From positions 1-5,188 of the forward strand of contig CAMXWI010000078.1 of assembly GCA_947252915.1 (NCBI GenBank): a stretch of 5,188 nt of DNA, given 5' to 3'. The translations under genes were made by a program, and so were the position numbers. Below, piece after piece: positions 1-5,188 of the stretch. Below the pieces are notes generated by a model that saw only the letters and a list, made by a program, of their open reading frames with translations, did not search any database and was not told the origin of the DNA. Every line of letters starts with the position of its first letter. The stretch's first letter is position 1. Source of the stretch: an uncultured Lactobacillus sp. Its GTDB lineage: Bacteria; Bacillota; Bacilli; Lactobacillales; Lactobacillaceae.

Positions 1-2614
1 GTTTGATACCAGCAGGATTTTTTCCACCTGCTTGTGCTAAGGTTGGCCGGCCACCGCCACCACCGTTGATGGCAGGGGCAATCGCCTTAATCAAATCACC
101 GGCCTTAACTTTTTTAGCCTTCGTATCGCTAACTGCAACCAATAAGTTGGCCTTATCTCCATTAGCTGTTGCTAACACTAAGAAATCAGATTGACCCTTA
201 GCTCGCCATTGGTCGGCTAATTGTCGTAATTGTCCCATCCCAGCAACATTCAATTCTGCTGCGATCAGTCGACCCTGCTTGGTGTCCTGAACATCATCAA
301 ACACTTGTGATGCCTGTTGAGCAGCAATCTTTGCTTGGAGACTGGCGTTATCCTTTTCTAAATCCTTTAACTGCGTCTGCAGCTCTTGAACCCGATGTGG
401 AACTTCCTTTTCTTGGCTAACCTTTAACTCATTAGCGGCTGCATCCAAAAGATCGGTCCGTTCTTGCATAAATTTAAAGGCATCACTACCAGTAACGGCT
501 TCAATCCGTCGAATTCCAGCACCAACCCCAGCTTCGGAAACAATCTTGAACAGTCCTAATTCATTCGTATTTTGAACATGATCTCCACCACAAAATTCGG
601 TGTTGTAGTCGCCAATCTTGACTACCCGGACCTTATCACCATACTTATCAGAGAAGAGGGCGATAGCACCCATTTCCTTAGCTGAGTCAATATCGGTTTC
701 CACTGTGGTAACCGGAATTTCCTTCCAGATTTGATCATTTACCATTTTCTCAACTGCTTTTAAGTCTTCAGCAGTGACCTGCCCAAAGTGATTAAAATCA
801 AACCGTAAGTAATGCTCTTCAACAAGTGAACCTGCTTGTTGCGTATGACCGCCCAGAACGTTCCGCAATGCCTGATCTAAGAGGTGGGTTGCCGTATGGT
901 TCTTTTCAATCTTAAGGTGACGAATCCGATCAACAACTAAACGGTACTTAGCACCCAGTTTAATTGGTGCGGTCAGCTTAACCCGGTGAAGATTCTGCTG
1001 GTGAGGAGCATGTCGAACATCCACAACTCGGCCCACTTGATGACCATAATTATCAATAATGTCACCAGTATCGGCTACTTGACCACCCATTTCAGCATAA
1101 AACGGCGTTACATCAAAAATCACTTCAATATCATCCGCTTGGGGGTCCGCTTCTTGGACGTGCTGGCCATCCGCAGTTAAACCAATTACCTTCGCATCAT
1201 CAACACTCAATTGGTGATAACCAACGTATTTGCTTGGTTCTGTAAAGTCAGTCCAAACGTCAGTCTGCACACCCATTCCATTATCAATATCACGCGCGTT
1301 TCTAGCCCGATTTTGTTGTTCAGTCATGGCAGCTTCAAAGCCTGCTTGATCAACGGTTAACCCTTCATCACTTGCGTATTCCTTGGTTAATTCAATTGGG
1401 AAACCATAGGTATCATATAGTTTAAAGGCTGTCTTCCCGTCAATTTCATTCGTACCATTTTGCTTAGCATCGTCAATGACGTTGTTTAGCAGATTTAACC
1501 CGCCGTTTAACGTTGTACTAAACCGTTCTTCCTCTGATTTAATTACGGAGGCGATGTAGTCAGCATTCTCTAACACATCTGGATAGTAATCCTTCATAAT
1601 CTCGCCCACAGTTGGTACCATCTTGGCCAAGAATGGTTCGTCAATTCCGAGCTTTTTACCAGCAACTACTGCTCGCCGCAGTAGACGACGAATAACGTAT
1701 CCACGACCCATATTGGATGGTAAAGCACCATCACCGATTGCAAAAGTAATTGTCCGGATATGATCAGCGATAATCTTAAATTGGACATCATCAGCATCAT
1801 TTTGTCCATACTGCTTATTTTGGCTAAACGTCTCCGTCTGCTTAATTAATGGCATAAAGAGGTCCGTTTCAAAATTAGTTGGGGCATTTTCAAAAATTGA
1901 AACTACCCGTTCCAAGCCCATCCCCGTATCAATATTCTTATGTGGCAGTGGTTCATAAGTATCTTCAGGAGTATGGTTAAATTGACTGAAAACAATGTTC
2001 CAAATCTCTAAGTAACGTTCGTTTTCGCCACCGGGATAGTTTTCTGGATCATCTTTAGCAACATTATTCATTTCCTGACCACGGTCATAGAAGATTTCAG
2101 TATCTGGGCCAGAAGGACCTTGACCAATATCCCAGAAATTATCCTTATTCTGAATCAGATGATCTTCTGGCACTCCAGCTGCCCGCCAGTAATTGTAAGC
2201 ATCATGATCCTTCGGATAGTAAGTAACGTATAGCTTTTCTGGATCAAAGCCAAACCATTCATCACTGGTTAATAGTTCCCAGGCCCATGGAATAACTTCC
2301 TTCTTGAAGTAATCACCTACGGAAAAGTTACCAAGCATTTCAAACATTGTGTGGTGGCGAGCCGTTTTACCAACGTTTTCAATATCGTTAGTCCGGATAC
2401 TCTTTTGTGAACTGGTCATTCGTGGGTTATCCGGTACCACTTTACCATCAAAGTACTTTTTCATTGTGGCCACACCAGAGTTAATCCACAATAGAGTCGG
2501 GTCATCAACCGGCACTAATGAGCGACTTGGCATTTCCTTATGGCCATGTTGGATAAAGAAATCCAGATACATCCGCCGCACTTGCGCACTATTTAATTTC
2601 TTTAGTTTTTTCAT
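1..2614 (-). CDS. alaS: Alanyl-tRNA synthetase, 3' end cut by window edge
   Basis: Class II synthetase that activates alanine with ATP, charges tRNA-Ala in the cytoplasm and hydrolyses mischarged Ser/Gly-tRNA-Ala. The frame is open for 871 codons with no frameshift. Visible in order: catalytic core (about 1-250) with class II motif 2 at RHHTMFEMLGNFS (86-98) and motif 3 at DTGMGLER (229-236); a tRNA-recognition region (about 251-460); the editing domain with zinc-site HTATH (573-577) and CGGDH (Cys675, His679), all intact; a predicted coiled coil (about 725-765); and a C-Ala/DHHA1 globular domain with a five-glycine run (851-855) followed by RPTLAQAGG. Family members are usually about 870-890 residues, so only about ten codons and the stop should lie beyond position 1. 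The ATG at 2614 is chosen because GGAGG lies upstream and later start codons would remove conserved residues. The gene has its own promoter and T-box leader. Identification is essentially certain. Confidence 0.98.
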   Translation of the reverse strand, partial: MKKLKKLNSAQVRRMYLDFFIQHGHKEMPSRSLVPVDDPTLLWINSGVATMKKYFDGKVVPDNPRMTSSQKSIRTNDIENVGKTARHHTMFEMLGNFSVGDYFKKEVIPWAWELLTSDEWFGFDPEKLYVTYYPKDHDAYNYWRAAGVPEDHLIQNKDNFWDIGQGPSGPDTEIFYDRGQEMNNVAKDDPENYPGGENERYLEIWNIVFSQFNHTPEDTYEPLPHKNIDTGMGLERVVSIFENAPTNFETDLFMPLIKQTETFSQNKQYGQNDADDVQFKIIADHIRTITFAIGDGALPSNMGRGYVIRRLLRRAVVAGKKLGIDEPFLAKMVPTVGEIMKDYYPDVLENADYIASVIKSEEERFSTTLNGGLNLLNNVIDDAKQNGTNEIDGKTAFKLYDTYGFPIELTKEYASDEGLTVDQAGFEAAMTEQQNRARNARDIDNGMGVQTDVWTDFTEPSKYVGYHQLSVDDAKVIGLTADGQHVQEADPQADDIEVIFDVTPFYAEMGGQVADTGDIIDNYGHQVGRVVDVRHAPHQQNLHRVKLTAPIKLGAKYRLVVDRIRHLKIEKNHTATHLLDQALRNVLGGHTQQAGSLVEEHYLRFDFNHFGQVTAEDLKAVEKMVNDQIWKEIPVTTVETDIDSAKEMGAIALFSDKYGDKVRVVKIGDYNTEFCGGDHVQNTNELGLFKIVSEAGVGAGIRRIEAVTGSDAFKFMQERTDLLDAAANELKVSQEKEVPHRVQELQTQLKDLEKDNASLQAKIAAQQASQVFDDVQDTKQGRLIAAELNVAGMGQLRQLADQWRAKGQSDFLVLATANGDKANLLVAVSDTKAKKVKAGDLIKAIAPAINGGGGGRPTLAQAGGKNPAGIK

Positions 2615-2625
2615 TCGTTTCTCTT

Positions 2626-2630
2626 CCTCC
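2626..2630 (-). promoter_or_regulatory. Ribosome-binding site of alaS
   Basis: GGAGG on the minus strand, 11 bases before the ATG at 2614, which is slightly longer than the usual 6-9. It starts directly after the terminator T tract (2640-2631). It therefore exists only on transcripts that have passed the T-box decision, and it is not itself paired in the terminator hairpin. It supports the chosen start, as no other start codon is suitably placed. Confidence 0.9.
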
Positions 2631-2661
2631 AAAAGAAAAACCATCCCTGCATACAGAGACG
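2631..2661 (-). terminator. Conditional Rho-independent terminator of the alaS T-box
   Basis: CGTCTCTG (2661-2654) pairs with CAGGGATG (2649-2642) around the loop TATG, giving an 8-bp stem with two G-U pairs. It is followed by G and then TTTTTCTTTT (2640-2631). It competes with the antiterminator for 2661-2654. With charged tRNA-Ala this hairpin should form and stop transcription before the alaS ribosome-binding site. It is also the only terminator seen downstream of the helicase gene. Confidence 0.92.
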
Positions 2662-2684
2662 CCGAAAGCGCGGTACCACTCTGT
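2653..2684 (-). promoter_or_regulatory. T-box antiterminator
   Basis: ACAGAG (2684-2679) pairs perfectly with CTCTGT (2658-2653) to form the lower helix. The seven-base bulge TGGTACC (2678-2672) carries the site that pairs with the free tRNA acceptor end. GCG (2671-2669) pairs with CGT (2661-2659) around the loop CTTTCGG. This is the standard antiterminator layout of the class. Bases 2661-2654 are also the 5' arm of the terminator, so the two structures exclude each other. Uncharged tRNA-Ala should stabilise this form and allow alaS expression. Confidence 0.9.
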
Positions 2685-2688
2685 TTGC

Positions 2689-2702
2689 AACGATGGATCG
2701 TT
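2689..2702 (-). other. Perfect inverted repeat between stem III and the antiterminator
   Basis: AACGAT-CC-ATCGTT reads as a perfect 6-bp inverted repeat with a 2-base centre. In RNA it more realistically forms 5 bp closing a 4-base loop. It lies in the linker between stem III and the T-box core, where I do not expect a conserved helix in the standard model. It may act as a spacer or coaxial helix, or be incidental. No function can be assigned from the sequence. Confidence 0.5.
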
Positions 2703-2835
2703 AACCTCTTTTGATTCCCAAGCGGGATTTATTCACTTATCTTACTGGGGAGCAATAAAAAATCTTCAGAATCCCTTTCACCAACCAGGATCTCTCTAAA
2801 CATTCCGATCATCTACCATGTCCCAGACGGATTTT

Positions 2836-2864
2836 ATTATAACTTTACCAATGCATAAAATCAA
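2836..2864 (-). promoter_or_regulatory. Promoter of the alaS T-box transcript
   Basis: A -35 box TTGATT (2864-2859) and a perfect -10 box TATAAT (2841-2836) are separated by exactly 17 bases, close to the ideal vegetative sigma-A promoter. Transcription should begin about 5-8 bases downstream, near 2832-2828, just before T-box stem I. This gives a leader of roughly 214-218 bases. The -35 box overlaps the TGA stop (2863-2861) of the helicase gene. Its position directly before a recognised riboswitch makes it much more credible than an isolated match. Confidence 0.88.
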
Positions 2865-4249
2865 CGGCCTAATGACTGCTTTTTCCTTTCGGCTCGATGC
2901 TGACGTTGACGCGCCCGCTTGGCCTTCCGAATTTTATGCCGTTGCTCTTGCTTTGCCTGTTGTCGCGCCTCTTCTTTAATTTTATTCCGAATCCGCTTTT
3001 TATAACCAGGCTTAACCTTCTTCTTGGTTTTTTTGACAAACCCCTTCATAGTTGGATCAAGGGCCTTCTTACGACGCTTATAACCACGCCGCCGATTTCG
3101 ATCATAAGTGGTCTTGACTCGGCCATTGCTGATTACCTTCGGAATGAACTTAATTCCCCGTTCTTCCAATTTGGCGATTAAATCATCTTCAGAGGGTGCA
3201 TACAGTGTAATTGCCGTTCCCTGAAGGTTGCCCCGTCCGGTTCGGCCGACCCGGTGAATAAAATACTCCAAATCAGTTGGAATATCATCATTAATCACCA
3301 GTGAAACCCCTTCAATATCAATTCCGCGGGCCGCTAAGTCAGTAGCAACCACATATTGAAAATCTAAGTTACGCACTTGGCGCATCATTTTTTTACGTTC
3401 CCGTGGTTCAAGTCCCCCGTGAATAAGTGCCACTTTCAGGCCCTGTTCCGTTAAGTAATGGTAAATCTCCGTTGCCCGTTCCCGGGTATTAGCGAATACT
3501 AATGCCAAGAAAGGTTCACCCATCGTCAGCAATTCATAAATCAGTGAATTCTTATCACGACCCTTGGTAGACATTAACCAGTTTTCTACATTCGGGTTAA
3601 TCACCGTTTCAGTAGGAATCTCTTCAACTACTGGGTTCTCCAAATACTTCTTTAAAAACGGGCGTAAGCCAACTGGAATGGTCGCGGAAAAGACCATCAT
3701 TTGTAGTTTTTCTGGAAAGTGCCCAGCAATCTGGTCAACCTGTTCCAAGAAGCCCATATCCAGAGTCATATCAGCTTCATCAATCACAAATTGAGTTGCT
3801 AGATGAATGTCTAGCGCTCCTGAATTAATCAAGTCTAAAATTCTTCCTGGCGTCCCAATGACTAATTGAGGTTGTTTCCGCTTTAATTGTTCAATTTGAT
3901 GTTCTTTATCCGTTCCACCAACATAGTTATGAATCGTAAATGGTTCTGGAGCAAACTTGTTTAATTGTTTGGCAGCATTATAAGTCTGAGTGGCCAATTC
4001 ACGACTCGGCGCTGTCACAACTGCTTGTACCCTTTGTTCATCTACGTCCATCATTGAAAAAATGGGTAATAAAAACGCATGTGTTTTCCCTGAACCAGTT
4101 TGCGATTGGCCAACGACATTTTCACCCTTTAAAACTTCCGGAATCACCCGTTCTTGAACCGGAGTTGGCTGAACAAAATTAATGGACTTTGACTTTAATG
4201 CAGTCAGCAGCCAAGGTTTTAATTTAAAATCAGCAAACGTTGTTGTCAT
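2861..4249 (-). CDS. cshB: DEAD-box ATP-dependent RNA helicase, CshB-like
   Basis: Cytoplasmic ATP-dependent RNA helicase of 462 residues that unwinds or remodels short RNA duplexes; the family acts in mRNA decay, ribosome assembly and cold adaptation. All core motifs are present: Q-motif region with PTPVQ (28-32), motif I SQTGSGKT (49-56), Ia PSRELA (81-86), GG (111-112), TPGR (133-136), DEAD (157-160), SAT (188-190), LVFANT (250-255), ATDLAARGID (302-311) and HRVGRTGR (332-339). Nothing catalytic is missing. From about residue 375 the protein ends in a long Lys/Arg/Gln-rich tail, probably disordered and RNA-binding. The ATG at 4249 has GAGGA 4 bases upstream. It starts 10 bases after the upstream phosphoesterase stop, so the two genes are very probably co-transcribed. 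The symbol is assigned from overall resemblance and gene order; another Csh-type paralogue cannot be excluded. Confidence 0.93.
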   Translation of the reverse strand: MTTTFADFKLKPWLLTALKSKSINFVQPTPVQERVIPEVLKGENVVGQSQTGSGKTHAFLLPIFSMMDVDEQRVQAVVTAPSRELATQTYNAAKQLNKFAPEPFTIHNYVGGTDKEHQIEQLKRKQPQLVIGTPGRILDLINSGALDIHLATQFVIDEADMTLDMGFLEQVDQIAGHFPEKLQMMVFSATIPVGLRPFLKKYLENPVVEEIPTETVINPNVENWLMSTKGRDKNSLIYELLTMGEPFLALVFANTRERATEIYHYLTEQGLKVALIHGGLEPRERKKMMRQVRNLDFQYVVATDLAARGIDIEGVSLVINDDIPTDLEYFIHRVGRTGRGNLQGTAITLYAPSEDDLIAKLEERGIKFIPKVISNGRVKTTYDRNRRRGYKRRKKALDPTMKGFVKKTKKKVKPGYKKRIRNKIKEEARQQAKQEQRHKIRKAKRARQRQHRAERKKQSLGR

Positions 4250-4253
4250 AATA

Positions 4254-4258
4254 TCCTC
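4254..4258 (-). promoter_or_regulatory. Ribosome-binding site of the helicase gene
   Basis: GAGGA sits 4 bases before the ATG at 4249 and directly follows the stop of the upstream gene, in the string TAGTGAGGATATTATG. A ribosome finishing the phosphoesterase gene would cover this site, so translational coupling is likely. It confirms the ATG at 4249 as the start. Confidence 0.85.
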
Positions 4259-4259
4259 A

Positions 4260-5188
4260 CTATCTATCTTGACTAGTTAATTTCTCTAATTCTTCCACAA
4301 TCTGGTTAATTTCCGCTAAGTCGGCTGCTTTGGCCCCACTAGCTAATTCATGGCCACCGCCTCGGTGCTTCTTTGCCAGTTCATTAATTGCTGGACCCTT
4401 AGAGCGGAGCCGGACACGGAAGTGACCATCCTCTTGTTCAACAAAAATCGCCCACGCCTTAACCTCATTAATGCGTCCTGGCAGGGGAACTACCGCTGAC
4501 GTTCCCGCTTCAGTTAATCCAAAGCGTTTCAAAACTTCTGAACTTAAAACCACATAACCAGCCCCGCTTTCGGAAATGGTTAAATTATCGTAAACGTATG
4601 CGGACAGTCGTGCTAGCGGAACTGTAATTTGATTTTCTCGTTGACTAATTGCAGCTGCATCTGCTCCATGGGCAATTAACGCCCCCGCAACTAACATCGT
4701 GCGAGCTGTCGTTGCAGGGTATAGGAAACGGCCAGTATCACCAACAATTCCTGCATATAAGGCATTTGCCGCTTTCTTCGGTAACTTCAAATCATCAGCA
4801 AAGTGTTGGTAAAAATCATAAATCATTTCTGAACAACTTGATGCTTCTGGACGGACCCACATTAAGTCGCCAAAAGGTTCATCATTCGGATGGTGATCAA
4901 TTTTGATTAACTTATCCCCATTATCAAATCGCCGATCATCAATCCGGGGCGCATTAGCCGTATCAACAACAATGACTAATGCATCATTAAATTCAGCTGA
5001 TTTAAGATCATTCATCTGACCAATCCAACTCAAACTTGGAAAATCCTTGCCGACAACATAAACATCCTTATAAGGAAAGGAAGCTTTGATAATCTCCGCT
5101 AAACCAACCTGAGAGCCAAACGCATCTGGATCTGGGCGTTGGTGTCGATGAATAATAATCTTTGGGTATTTTTTAATTTCTTGATAGA
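4260..5188 (-). CDS. nrnA: DHH/DHHA1 phosphoesterase, NrnA-type oligoribonuclease/pAp phosphatase, 5' end cut by window edge
   Basis: Cytoplasmic Mn-dependent phosphoesterase. Characterised NrnA proteins degrade 2-5-nt RNAs from the ends and hydrolyse pAp to AMP. 308 residues are visible and the family is usually about 310-325, so roughly the first dozen are beyond position 5188. Counting from the first full codon, the DHH domain shows HRHQRPDPDAFGSQ (13-26, motif I), VVDTANAPR with Asp75 (motif II), IDHHPND with the DHH triad at 97-99 (motif III) and GIVGDTGRF with Asp150 (motif IV). The DHHA1 substrate-binding domain follows, with GGGH at 276-279. All expected metal ligands are present. An in-frame TTG at 5033 is not the start, because motif I lies upstream of it in an uninterrupted frame. 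The stop TAG (4262-4260) is 10 bases from the helicase ATG, so the pair forms an operon. A related DHH enzyme such as a c-di-AMP-linear-dinucleotide phosphodiesterase (PDE2 type) is the main alternative. Confidence 0.92.
   Translation of the reverse strand, partial: YQEIKKYPKIIIHRHQRPDPDAFGSQVGLAEIIKASFPYKDVYVVGKDFPSLSWIGQMNDLKSAEFNDALVIVVDTANAPRIDDRRFDNGDKLIKIDHHPNDEPFGDLMWVRPEASSCSEMIYDFYQHFADDLKLPKKAANALYAGIVGDTGRFLYPATTARTMLVAGALIAHGADAAAISQRENQITVPLARLSAYVYDNLTISESGAGYVVLSSEVLKRFGLTEAGTSAVVPLPGRINEVKAWAIFVEQEDGHFRVRLRSKGPAINELAKKHRGGGHELASGAKAADLAEINQIVEELEKLTSQDR

Larger units (their letters stand above)
2631..2828 (-). promoter_or_regulatory. T-box riboswitch leader of alaS (tRNA-Ala sensing)
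   Basis: A cis-acting RNA that binds tRNA-Ala and permits transcription into alaS when the tRNA is uncharged. Seen on the minus strand: stem I with basal helix CTGGG (2826-2822) pairing CCCAG (2749-2745), a middle helix TCGGAAT (2808-2802) with ATTCTGA (2772-2766), and the conserved apical part with AGAGAG (2797-2792) and TGGTTGGTGAAA (2787-2776) closed by ATCC/GGAT. The 3' side of the internal loop carries GCT (2753-2751), an alanine codon and the likely specifier. A small stem III is TCCC-GCTT-GGGA (2727-2716). The T-box core ACAGAGTGGTACCGCG (2684-2669) holds TGGT, complementary to the ACCA end expected of tRNA-Ala. T-box identity is very secure. The exact specifier register is less so, because GCT is followed by C rather than the usual purine. 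Confidence 0.95.

Noticed and set aside
50..64. Short CCG/CCA-type triplet repeat
   Set aside because: It encodes the conserved five-glycine loop of the AlaRS C-terminal domain and is not a microsatellite of separate interest.
3..194. Plus-strand open frame with a proline run, and the other short plus-strand frames at 986-1180, 3564-3794, 3940-4182 and 4649-4906
   Set aside because: All lie wholly inside confidently assigned minus-strand genes and lack independent evidence. The proline run is the antisense of the AlaRS glycine run.
2349..2714. Plus-strand open frame of 121 codons
   Set aside because: It is antisense to conserved AlaRS residues and to the T-box leader, has no ribosome-binding site context, and its translation resembles no protein I recognise.
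2716..2727. TCCC-GCTT-GGGA hairpin as a terminator for the helicase gene
   Set aside because: The stem is only 4 bp with no T tract after it, and its place in the leader fits T-box stem III.
2897..3181. Plus-strand open frame of 94 codons, leucine- and phenylalanine-rich and looking like a membrane protein
   Set aside because: It is the reverse strand of the Lys/Arg-rich helicase tail; AAG/AAA and CGN codons read backwards give Leu/Phe/Pro, which explains the apparent hydrophobicity.
4260..5033. Phosphoesterase gene starting at the in-frame TTG at 5033
   Set aside because: The frame continues upstream without a stop to the window edge and encodes motif I (HRHQRPDPDAFGSQ), which is essential in this family. 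The TTG is an internal leucine codon.

Overview
The window looks like ordinary chromosomal housekeeping DNA from a low-to-moderate GC Firmicute, most likely a member of the Lactobacillaceae. The reasons are a T-box riboswitch in front of alaS, strong GGAGG/GAGGA ribosome-binding sites, the NrnA and CshB-like helicase types, and AlaRS residues that resemble lactobacillar AlaRS from memory. I cannot fix the genus or species from the sequence alone.

All real genes are on the minus strand, so the window reads from right to left. At the right edge (5188-4260) is a DHH/DHHA1 phosphoesterase of the NrnA family, lacking only about its first dozen residues. Its stop codon abuts the ribosome-binding site of a DEAD-box RNA helicase (4249-2861, CshB-like), so the two form a tight RNA-metabolism operon. 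The 246-base gap that follows (2860-2615) is fully occupied: a consensus sigma-A-type promoter whose -35 box overlaps the helicase stop codon, a compact tRNA-Ala-sensing T-box leader, its antiterminator and terminator, and the alaS ribosome-binding site. The gene alaS (2614-1) fills the rest and runs off the left edge about ten codons short of its expected end.

NrnA degrades very short RNA oligonucleotides and can also hydrolyse pAp. The helicase remodels structured RNA. AlaRS charges tRNA-Ala and is induced when uncharged tRNA-Ala accumulates. There is no independent terminator after the helicase gene, so transcripts of the nrnA-helicase operon should run into the T-box leader and either end at its conditional terminator or continue into alaS.

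No mobile element, CRISPR array, tRNA, rRNA or phage gene was seen, and no gene-free stretch exceeds 300 bases. I found no convincing undescribed system. The most notable points are the T-box architecture (no obvious stem II region, an extra hairpin before the antiterminator) and the promoter overlap with conditional read-through.
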